A stretch of 64,000 nucleotides of DNA. It comes from Rhizobium sp. NXC24. Lineage in GTDB: Bacteria; Pseudomonadota; Alphaproteobacteria; Rhizobiales; Rhizobiaceae. Location: positions 2,332,501-2,396,500 of the forward strand of contig NZ_CP024311.1 in NCBI RefSeq assembly GCF_002944315.1, in the 5' to 3' direction. The notes beneath the pieces were generated by a model. It was not told the origin of the DNA. It did no database searches and saw nothing but the letters and a program-made list of their open reading frames with translations. Position numbers and translations under genes: made by a program. This document shows, piece by piece, positions 7,573 to 15,080 of this stretch; within the stretch, counting starts at the first letter, position 1, and every line of letters begins with the position of its first letter.

Positions 7573-9618
7573 GTGGCCCAAGCCAGCGACAGCACGAATC
7601 CCCTCGTCCTCTTCATGCCCTCCGGCAAGCGTGGCCGTTTTGCGGTCGGCACACCGGTGCTGGAGGCAGCACGGCAGCTTGGTGTCTATGTTGAGAGCGT
7701 CTGCGGCGGCCGCGCGACATGCGGACGCTGCCAGGTGTCCGTGCAGGAAGGCAATTTCGCCAAACATAAGATCGTCTCCGCCAACGACCATCTTTCGCCG
7801 ATCGGCCCCAAGGAAAGGCGCTACGCCGAAGTCCGCGACTTGCCGGATGGGCGCCGCCTCTCCTGTTCGGCCCTGATCCAGGGCGATCTGGTCATAGACG
7901 TACCGCAGGATACGGTGATCAACGCGCAGGTGGTCCGCAAGGCCGCCGACGAACGCGTCATCGCCCGCGATACGGCCGTGCATATGTGCTACGTCGAGGT
8001 CGAAGAACCGGACATGCACAAACCATCCGGCGATCTCGACCGGCTGAAAGCCGCATTGGCCGCCGACTGGAAATACGACAATCTCGAAGTCGATTTCCAT
8101 ATCATCCCGCAGCTGCAATCGATTCTGCGCAAGGGCGAGTGGAAGGTTACGGCCGCGATCCACCGGGATCAGGAGGGCGACCATCCGCGCCTGATCGCGC
8201 TTTATCCAGGCCTGAAGAATGAAGCCTACGGGATTGCCTGCGACATCGGCTCGACGACGATCGCCATGCATCTCTCTTCGCTGTTGTCGGGCCGAACGGT
8301 GGCATCCGCGGGCGCGTCCAACCCGCAGATCCGCTTTGGCGAAGATCTTATGAGCCGCGTTTCGTATGTGATGATGAATCCGGACGGGCGCGGCGCCATG
8401 ACCAACGCCGTGCGCGAAGCGCTGAACGGACTGATCGACAAAGTCTGCGCCGATGGCGGCGTATCGCGCCAGGACATTCTGGACGCCGTCTTCGTCGGCA
8501 ATCCGATCATGCACCATCTTTTCCTCGGCATCGATCCGACTGAGCTCGGCGGCGCGCCCTTCGCCCTCGCCGTCTCCGGCGCCGTGCATCTGACCGCGAC
8601 TGACGTCGGCCTGCCGATGAATGCCGGCACACGCATCTATATGTTGCCCTGCATCGCCGGCCATGTTGGCGCCGATGCTGCCGCGGCAACGCTGGCCGAA
8701 GGGCCGCACCGGCAGGACGAAATGATGCTGCTGGTCGATATCGGCACGAACGCTGAAATCGTGCTCGGCAATAGCAATCGTGTCGTCGCAGCCTCCTCAC
8801 CGACCGGCCCAGCCTTCGAAGGCGCCGAGATTTCCAGCGGCCAACGCGCCGCTCCCGGCGCCATCGAGCGCGTTCGGATCGATCCCATCACGCTGGAGCC
8901 GCGCTACCGTGTCATCGGCATCGAACCATGGTCGGACGAACCCGGTTTTGCGGAGGCCGCGGCCACAGTCGGGGTCACCGGCATTTGCGGCTCGGCCATC
9001 ATCGAGGTGGTCGCCGAGATGTTCCTGACCGGCATCATCTCCGAAGATGGCGTCGTCGACGGCAGCATGATGGCACGCTCGCCGCGCATCCTGCAGAACG
9101 GCCGCACCTTCTCCTATCTCGTGCGCGACGGCGAACCCCGCATCACAGTGACGCAGAACGATATCCGCGCCATTCAGCTCGCCAAGGCCGCCCTTTATGC
9201 CGGCGTCAAGCTGCTGATGGACAAGCAGGGCGTCGACCATGTCGACCGCATCGGCCTTGCCGGCGCCTTCGGCACCTTCATCGACCCGAAATACGCCATG
9301 GTGCTCGGCCTGATCCCGGACTGCGTCCTCGACAAGGTGAAGGCAGTCGGCAACGCCGCCGGCACGGGCGCGCGCATGGCGCTCCTCAACCGCGGCCACC
9401 GCCGCGAAATCGAGGAAACCGTCAGCAAGATCGAGAAGATAGAGACGGCGCTTGAATCAAAGTTTCAGGAGCATTTCGTTCACGCCATGGCCCTGCCGAA
9501 CAAGGTCGACGCCTTCCCGGAACTGTCGAAGGTCGTGACATTGCCGGAACGCAAGCAACTTGCTGATGATGCGAGCGGCGAAGGCGGCGGCCGCAGACGC
9601 CGCCGCAGCCGCGAGTAA
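7573..9618 (+). CDS. RamA-like corrinoid-activating ferredoxin/ASKHA protein
   Basis: The 681-residue protein has an N-terminal 2Fe-2S ferredoxin domain with CGGRATCGRCQV near residue 39 and a further Cys near 97, a linker, and a C-terminal ASKHA-type ATPase-like domain (DUF4445) with ACDIGSTTIAMHL near 220 and LVDIGTNAEIVLG near 385. Proteins with this layout reductively reactivate oxidised Co(II) corrinoid in methyltransferase systems. The start is GTG 7573. The C terminus ends GGGRRRRRSRE, again arginine rich. It is the last gene of the operon and converges with the LysR gene across 17 bases. Confidence 0.9.
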   Translation: MAQASDSTNPLVLFMPSGKRGRFAVGTPVLEAARQLGVYVESVCGGRATCGRCQVSVQEGNFAKHKIVSANDHLSPIGPKERRYAEVRDLPDGRRLSCSALIQGDLVIDVPQDTVINAQVVRKAADERVIARDTAVHMCYVEVEEPDMHKPSGDLDRLKAALAADWKYDNLEVDFHIIPQLQSILRKGEWKVTAAIHRDQEGDHPRLIALYPGLKNEAYGIACDIGSTTIAMHLSSLLSGRTVASAGASNPQIRFGEDLMSRVSYVMMNPDGRGAMTNAVREALNGLIDKVCADGGVSRQDILDAVFVGNPIMHHLFLGIDPTELGGAPFALAVSGAVHLTATDVGLPMNAGTRIYMLPCIAGHVGADAAAATLAEGPHRQDEMMLLVDIGTNAEIVLGNSNRVVAASSPTGPAFEGAEISSGQRAAPGAIERVRIDPITLEPRYRVIGIEPWSDEPGFAEAAATVGVTGICGSAIIEVVAEMFLTGIISEDGVVDGSMMARSPRILQNGRTFSYLVRDGEPRITVTQNDIRAIQLAKAALYAGVKLLMDKQGVDHVDRIGLAGAFGTFIDPKYAMVLGLIPDCVLDKVKAVGNAAGTGARMALLNRGHRREIEETVSKIEKIETALESKFQEHFVHAMALPNKVDAFPELSKVVTLPERKQLADDASGEGGGRRRRRSRE

Positions 9619-9635
9619 TACGCGACCGGCAGTGG

Positions 9636-10535
9636 TTATGCGGCCATTTTCCGCCCGATCTCTATGAACGCCTGCCGGATGCTGTCGGCCACCGCCTTCA
9701 TCGGCCCTGTCATCTGCGATGCCGTCAGCAGGCGAATGTCGAAGGATGTGAGTTCCGGCAGCCCCTCATTCTGCCCAAGGATTTCCATGTCCTCCGTGAC
9801 GTAGGAGCGCGGGAACGGCGCCACCGCCAAGTCCGAAACCACGGCGGCGCGCTGCGCCATCGTATGTGCGCTGAGGTAGGAAACACGATATGGCCGCTTG
9901 TGCCGCTCTAGTTGCGCCAAGGCTTCCGATCGCCAGATGCAGCCGTCTTCCCAAATCGAGATCGGCAATGGATCGCGGCGGTAAGCCGTACCGCATTTTG
10001 CGCCGGCCCAGACCAAGCGCTCGGTATATATAACCTCACCATCGGTCGGGAAAGGCCGCGTCGCGCAGTTGATCAGGGCCAAATCCAGCCGCTGCTCCTC
10101 GATGCGCTTCTTCAACTGAAGACTCATGTCGACGGTAACATCGACCATGATGCCCGGATAACTCTCCGAAAAACTCCTCAAAATGCTCGGCAGCAGGCGC
10201 TCACCGATATCGTCGGGCGCGCCAAGCCGCACGACGCCGCTAAGCTCCGGCATGATGAAGCGCGACACGGCCTCGTTGGATAGAGCCAGGATGTTGCGGG
10301 CATAGGAAAGCAGCATTTCGCCATGCTGCGTCAGGCTGACGGAACGCGCGTCGCGCAGGAACAGCGTCACGCCGAGTTGCTCTTCCAGCTTCTTGATCTG
10401 CATCGAGACGGCGGACGGCGTGCGATAGACCGCATCGGCGGCGGTCGAAAAATTGCCGGTTTCGGCAATGGCGACGAAGGTGCGCAGAACTTCATTGTCG
10501 AGCAACGGTATGGGCCGGCGAAACGGTACGGTCAT
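9636..10535 (-). CDS. LysR-family transcriptional regulator
   Basis: The 299-residue protein begins with a LysR winged helix-turn-helix (LDNEVLRTFVAIAETGNFSTAADAVYRTPSAVSMQIKKLE split over residues 11-46) and continues into a periplasmic-binding-like effector domain. The open frame extends 45 codons upstream, but ATG 10535 places the DNA-binding domain correctly. It faces the corrinoid operon tail to tail and is divergent from the small gene at 10655; target genes cannot be told. The AT-rich stretch 10536-10654 is its likely promoter. Confidence 0.88.
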   Translation of the reverse strand: MTVPFRRPIPLLDNEVLRTFVAIAETGNFSTAADAVYRTPSAVSMQIKKLEEQLGVTLFLRDARSVSLTQHGEMLLSYARNILALSNEAVSRFIMPELSGVVRLGAPDDIGERLLPSILRSFSESYPGIMVDVTVDMSLQLKKRIEEQRLDLALINCATRPFPTDGEVIYTERLVWAGAKCGTAYRRDPLPISIWEDGCIWRSEALAQLERHKRPYRVSYLSAHTMAQRAAVVSDLAVAPFPRSYVTEDMEILGQNEGLPELTSFDIRLLTASQMTGPMKAVADSIRQAFIEIGRKMAA

Positions 10536-10654
10536 AACGGCATCCTTCAATTTTTCTGATTTTAAGCACCATATCATTTCATTTGTCTGAATGTCAACGA
10601 AGCACCATATTAGGTCTAACGGAATTGATAGAGGCAGCCGAAAGGAGCAAGACC

Positions 10655-10900
10655 ATGGCTGGCACAGCACTTCGCGAGGCTTCTCGCTTGTTCAACCTCA
10701 TGCGCGCCCGCGAAATTCAACGCACCGCGCAGCACACGCTCGATGACATCGCAACGCGTTTCCCGGCGCATCTGATTGACGATGTCAACGCCCGCGGCCT
10801 ACCGCCGGATCGCATAGTTTCGGCCATCGAACGGAAGCCCGCCAACGTGCGATCGTTCAAGAATGCTAATGGCAGCTATAAAATCTATTCGCTTGATTGA
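10655..10900 (+). CDS. Small hypothetical protein
   Basis: The 81-residue product starts at an ATG with AAGGAG ten bases upstream, which is better than the earlier in-frame starts. It is basic and helical, MAGTALREASRLFNLMRARE at the N terminus and a short KIYSLD end. I recognise no domain; it looks like one of the small conserved proteins of Rhizobiaceae that lie near DUF1127 genes. It is divergent from the LysR gene. Confidence 0.6.
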   Translation: MAGTALREASRLFNLMRAREIQRTAQHTLDDIATRFPAHLIDDVNARGLPPDRIVSAIERKPANVRSFKNANGSYKIYSLD

Positions 10901-10974
10901 TAGGTGAAGCAACCCCATATTGGCTCGCAAAGGTCGCGACCTTTCGGGCATCTGAGAACCGAAGGAACCTTGAA

Positions 10975-11181
10975 ATGACCACGATAACCTATAGACACAC
11001 CGGCAGGACGCATAGCTCGCTTCCGCCGAGCGCCACTTTTGTACCGTTCATCACGCGGATCTTCGATCGCTGGCAGCAATGGCGTTCCGAGCGCGAGCTC
11101 GAGTCCCTTTCGGACGACGTACGCAAGGACATTGGCTGGCCGGCCATCAATGAGGCCAAAAATTCCAAGGTCCAGCGATGA
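10975..11181 (+). CDS. DUF1127 domain small protein
   Basis: The 68-residue product has the DUF1127 pattern in its C-terminal half: RWQQWRSERELESLSDDVRKDIGW, an arginine-rich helix pair ending in D-I-G-W. Small DUF1127 proteins in Agrobacterium and relatives have roles in RNA turnover and phosphate-related regulation. A GAAGGAA site precedes ATG 10975. A clear hairpin terminator follows at 11204, so this is a short separate transcript. Confidence 0.85.
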   Translation: MTTITYRHTGRTHSSLPPSATFVPFITRIFDRWQQWRSERELESLSDDVRKDIGWPAINEAKNSKVQR

Positions 11182-11203
11182 TCGCAATATGCTTTGAATT
11201 CTG

Positions 11204-11237
11204 AAGGCGACGCTCAACCACGCCGGGTGTCGCCTTT
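11204..11237 (+). terminator. Rho-independent terminator after DUF1127 gene
   Basis: AAGGCGAC and GTCGCCTT form an eight-pair stem around a 17-base loop, with a short T run at its end. It starts 22 bases after the stop codon of the DUF1127 gene. Confidence 0.7.
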
Positions 11238-11467
11238 CGAACATTTATGCATCTAAACGCGTATTTGGTTTTATTTTGATTATTGTCGAAATATATATTT
11301 GGTTGCTTCAGGAAATTGCATACCCGCCTCGCCCGCTTTATTTAAAGCGTCAATTTTAGTGAGCTTGCACAAATATCTCTTTGCGGCCGCTATTTTCCAT
11401 GCCAATGTCGCTATTGGACCATCGAGCCGACGCATTTGACGCAAGGAATACGGCATGGTCGTGGAGC

Positions 11468-12502
11468 ATGGATTTTCCTGATATGAGCAAGACTCCGATT
11501 AAGACGCGTTCCCTGGTTTTCTTCCTCGTTCCCCATTTTACCATGCTGCCGTTTTCCGCTGCGGTCGAGACGCTGCGGATTGCAAACCGCATGCTCGGTT
11601 ACCCCGCCTATACGTGGCGACTGGCCTCGACAGATGGCCAGAAGGTTTATTCCTCCAGCGGCATCGGCCTCGAGGTCAATTCGTCGCTTGCCGACGAGCG
11701 CCGCAATCTCGGCGGTGAAAACCGGCCCAACATGGTGCTCGTCTGTTCGGGCATTTATGTCGAGGAGTTCCACAATAAGTCGGTCAATGCCTGGCTGCGT
11801 GAGACGTATAATCGCGGCGTTGCCGTCGGCAGCCTCTGTACGGGCGCGCATGTACTGGCCCAGGCCGGCCTCCTGAACGGCAAGCGCTGCGCCATTCACT
11901 GGGAAAATCTCCCCGGCTTTGCCGAAAGCTTCCCCCAGGCGGAAGTCTATGCCGACCTCTATGAGGTCGACAGCAATCTCTATACCTGCGCCGGCGGTAC
12001 CGCTTCGCTCGACATGATGCTCAACCTGATCGGCCAGGATTTCGGCGAAAACCTTGTCAACCGCGTCTGTGAGCAGCAGCTTACCGACCGTGTCCGCAGC
12101 CCGCACGACCGCCAGCGTCTGCCGCTGCGCGCGCGCCTCGGTGTTCAGAATGCCAAGGTGCTGTCGATCATCGAGCTGATGGAAAGCAATCTCGCCGAGC
12201 CCCTGTCTCTGCTGGAGATCGCCGACGATGCCGGCCTTTCGCGCCGTCAGATCGAACGCCTCTTCCGCCAGGAAATGGGCCGCTCGCCCGCGCGCTACTA
12301 TCTGGAAATCCGGCTCGACCGTGCACGTCACCTGCTGGTGCAGTCCTCTATGCCGGTCGTGGAAGTGGCGGTCGCCTGCGGTTTCGTTTCCGCCTCGCAC
12401 TTCTCCAAGTGTTATCGCGAACTCTACAACCGCTCGCCACAGCAGGAGCGCGCCGAGCGCAAGCTCACCATGTCGAGCAACCGCACCGGCGTCGTCGTCT
12501 GA
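11468..12502 (+). CDS. GlxA-family (DJ-1/PfpI + AraC) transcriptional regulator
   Basis: The protein has an N-terminal DJ-1/PfpI-like domain (LVFFLVPHFTMLPFSAAVETLRIANR near residue 14; GSLCTGAHVLAQAGLL near 120) and a C-terminal AraC double helix-turn-helix (LLEIADDAGLSRRQIERLFR and VAVACGFVSASHFSKCYRELY). This is the GlxA family, which contains GbdR and CdhR, regulators of glycine betaine and carnitine catabolism. That would fit the nearby methyl-transfer cluster, but ligand and targets are inference. ATG 11468 and ATG 11483 are both plausible; the frame extends upstream without convincing ribosome sites. An AT-rich 290-bp leader region precedes it. Confidence 0.85.
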   Translation: MDFPDMSKTPIKTRSLVFFLVPHFTMLPFSAAVETLRIANRMLGYPAYTWRLASTDGQKVYSSSGIGLEVNSSLADERRNLGGENRPNMVLVCSGIYVEEFHNKSVNAWLRETYNRGVAVGSLCTGAHVLAQAGLLNGKRCAIHWENLPGFAESFPQAEVYADLYEVDSNLYTCAGGTASLDMMLNLIGQDFGENLVNRVCEQQLTDRVRSPHDRQRLPLRARLGVQNAKVLSIIELMESNLAEPLSLLEIADDAGLSRRQIERLFRQEMGRSPARYYLEIRLDRARHLLVQSSMPVVEVAVACGFVSASHFSKCYRELYNRSPQQERAERKLTMSSNRTGVVV

Positions 12503-12521
12503 GCTTGGCCGACGGAGGCGG

Positions 12522-13850
12522 CTATTCCGCCGCTTCCTCTGTCATCTTGGCGTCGGAATAGACCTGATTGCGGCCCTTGTGCTTGGCCATATAGAGAAAC
12601 TGGTCCGCGGCGTTGAGATAGTTCTCGAACGCCTCATGGCCCGCAATCTCGGCCACTCCGATCGACACGGTCACCGACAATTCCTCGTCGTCCGCATTCA
12701 CCTTCAAATTGGAGAGATTGACGCGCACCTCGTCGCAAAGAGCCGTTGCAGCGCGTGAATCCATCTCGGTGAACAGGATAGCGAATTCCTCGCCGCCGAG
12801 ACGCGATAGCAGGTTCTCGCTGCCTTCGAACAGGGAATGAAGCCGGCCCGCGACGGCCTTCAACACCTGGTCGCCGATCTCATGGCCATAGGTGTCGTTC
12901 AGATGCTTGAAATGATCGATGTCGAGGATCGCGACCGAGGTCGGCCGATGATGGCGCAGGCACTCGTTGACGATCCGCGGGCCGTGATCGTAGAAATAGC
13001 GTCTGTTATAGAGCCCAGTCAGATAGTCGCTTGCTGCGGCGGCGCGCAATTGCTTGAGCTGCATCAGCGTTTCGACATTGTGGGCGATGCGGCATTGCAG
13101 CTCCTCGGCCACAAACGGACGATAGATGAAATCGCTGGCGCCGGCCTTCAGGAACATCGCCGACAACAGACGGTCGTTCGAAGAGGAGATGCCGACGACC
13201 CGCATCCGATCCGAACCGTAGCGGTGGCGAATACGCCGGGTCAGCTCGTAACCGTCCATATCTGGCATGTGATGGTCGGTCACCACCACTTCGATGTCGC
13301 CATAGTCGTCAAGCATTGCCAAGGCTTCGACGCCAGTGCCGGCTTCGGCCACCTTGAACTGCTGCGCCTCCAGAAGCTCCACCAGCACGCGCCGCGCCGA
13401 TGGGACATCATCTACCACCAGCACCCGCGTGCCGCGATTGGAGATGGCGCGCCGTACGGTGGAAACGAGATTGTCGAGCGCGAATTCATTGTTCTTCAGA
13501 ACATAATCGACAATGCTGCGCTCCATGATGCGGTTGCGCATGTCCATGTCGAAGGACGCGGTGAAAACCACGGTCGGAATATGATGAGCGATAGCGACAT
13601 CCAGAGCCTCGCCATGGGGTGCATCCGGCAGATTGAGGTCGACCACAGCCATGGTGAAGCCGTGCCCCTCCGCCAGCGCTTCATTCAGCGCCTTCAGCGA
13701 GCCGCAATGGGTAACGCTGAGGCCGAGTTCGGTTTGGAACCGGTGGGACAGGACAGAAGAAAACATGCGCGAATCTTCAACCAGAAGTATCTTCTGGCTG
13801 CCGCGGCGATGACCACGGCCATCGCTGAGGAAATCCACGCGGAACACCAT
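12522..13850 (-). CDS. PleD-like response regulator: two receivers plus GGDEF diguanylate cyclase
   Basis: The 442-residue protein has two receiver domains (residues ~17-130 with VVDLNLPD, and ~145-260 with VVTDHHMPDMDG) followed by a GGDEF domain (~280-435) whose active site reads GGEEF. It should make cyclic di-GMP on phosphorylation. The position of the inhibitory RxxD I-site holds EGSE instead, so product inhibition through that site is unlikely. Its order matches PleD. It is followed downstream on the other strand by the GlxA regulator gene, and a related double-receiver gene lies just upstream at 14055. Confidence 0.92.
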   Translation of the reverse strand: MVFRVDFLSDGRGHRRGSQKILLVEDSRMFSSVLSHRFQTELGLSVTHCGSLKALNEALAEGHGFTMAVVDLNLPDAPHGEALDVAIAHHIPTVVFTASFDMDMRNRIMERSIVDYVLKNNEFALDNLVSTVRRAISNRGTRVLVVDDVPSARRVLVELLEAQQFKVAEAGTGVEALAMLDDYGDIEVVVTDHHMPDMDGYELTRRIRHRYGSDRMRVVGISSSNDRLLSAMFLKAGASDFIYRPFVAEELQCRIAHNVETLMQLKQLRAAAASDYLTGLYNRRYFYDHGPRIVNECLRHHRPTSVAILDIDHFKHLNDTYGHEIGDQVLKAVAGRLHSLFEGSENLLSRLGGEEFAILFTEMDSRAATALCDEVRVNLSNLKVNADDEELSVTVSIGVAEIAGHEAFENYLNAADQFLYMAKHKGRNQVYSDAKMTEEAAE

Positions 13851-14054
13851 TTGCCTTCACGTCCTCCCAGACTACCCGGCAGTCGCTGGTCGCATCTGCC
13901 TATCCCGAGCGAGATGAACGCCCGCCCCTCAACTCCATCGTGAACAGGATTCGTGAAGAAATTGGAACCAGAGATTGCAGAAATCTTGTACAGAAGATGA
14001 ATTATCCTCATATTTTGTATTTCTGAACATCACCCGGTTCCTACTTCCTCCATG

Positions 14055-14885
14055 TCAGGCCCTCAACTTTACCTGCTGCATTGATTGGATCTGCAGCAGC
14101 GTGTCGAGGTTTTGGTTCACGCGGCAATAGAATTCTTCGTCGATGAACGGCCGCAGGATGAAATCATTGCCGCCGGCCTTGAGAAAACGCGCCGATAGGA
14201 GCCGATTGGTAGAGGATGAAACGCCGATGATGCGCAGCTCGTGCGAACCGATACTGGCTCGAATGCGACGCGTCAGTTCGAAACCGTCAATATCCGGCAT
14301 GTTGTAGTCGGTAACCATCAGGCCGATGTCGCGATTGGCTTTCAGGATCTCCAGCGCCTTTGTGCCGTTCTCGGCGACGCTGACACGGAAATTATAGCGC
14401 TTCAGACGGCTGGACAGCAGCGCACGCGCCGTGGCGCTGTCGTCGACGATCAGCACGTGATGACGATGATTGGTCAGGAATCGGCAGATCGACTCGGCCA
14501 GCAGATCGACGGCGAAGATGTTGTCCTTGAGAATATAGTCGACAATATCCTTCGCAATCAGTTCGTCGCGCATGCCTTCCTGGAACGTGCCGGTGAAAAC
14601 GATCGTCGGGATGCTGAGATCGATCAGATATTCCAGCGCCTCGCCCTTTTCTGCCCCCGGCAGATTGATGTTGGAGATCGCCAACCGGATCGGCTCCGAC
14701 GACTTGTCGTAAGCAAACTGCAACTCTTCGAAATTCCTGCAGATTTCGATGTCGATATCGAAGAGTTCCTTCAGCTTCGTGCTGATCATCGACGTAAAGA
14801 CATTCGAGTCCTCAGCGAGAAGAATGCGCGCTCCAGCAAGAGAGCCGCCGGAATACTGCATTCCCGAAATACCCAAAAATGGCAT
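14055..14885 (-). CDS. Double-receiver response regulator without output domain
   Basis: Two receiver domains fill the 276-residue protein and no output domain follows. The first receiver reads LAISNINLPGAEKG where the neighbouring PleD-like protein has AVVDLNLPD, so its phosphoacceptor Asp is replaced by Asn. The second reads LMVTDYNMPDIDG and is intact. The two proteins are clearly paralogous over this region. ATG 14885 is chosen because AGCAGG precedes it; the frame is open 40 codons further upstream and ATG 14861 is another option. It may act as a phosphate sink or as a partner of the diguanylate cyclase. Confidence 0.85.
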   Translation of the reverse strand: MPFLGISGMQYSGGSLAGARILLAEDSNVFTSMISTKLKELFDIDIEICRNFEELQFAYDKSSEPIRLAISNINLPGAEKGEALEYLIDLSIPTIVFTGTFQEGMRDELIAKDIVDYILKDNIFAVDLLAESICRFLTNHRHHVLIVDDSATARALLSSRLKRYNFRVSVAENGTKALEILKANRDIGLMVTDYNMPDIDGFELTRRIRASIGSHELRIIGVSSSTNRLLSARFLKAGGNDFILRPFIDEEFYCRVNQNLDTLLQIQSMQQVKLRA

Positions 14886-15080
14886 GATTAAACCTGCTAA
14901 TAGAAATCGGCCCCATTCGAAACTTCTACAGCAAAGCACTTGAATATTTATTAAGTCGACTGGTTTCCCATAAATGAAAAAGACGACCGCCGGCCGCCTT
15001 CTCATATACTATACTCTGGACGTTGCCGCTCGGATAAGGTCATCAACCGCCCTCGCCCGCTGCCACGCCGTGCGATCACA

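Noticed and set aside
7468..8709. 413-codon minus-strand open frame
   Set aside because: Antisense of the RamA-like reactivase gene, which carries clear ferredoxin and ASKHA motifs.
12837..13943. 368-codon plus-strand open frame
   Set aside because: Antisense of the PleD-like cyclase gene, which has clear receiver and GGEEF motifs.
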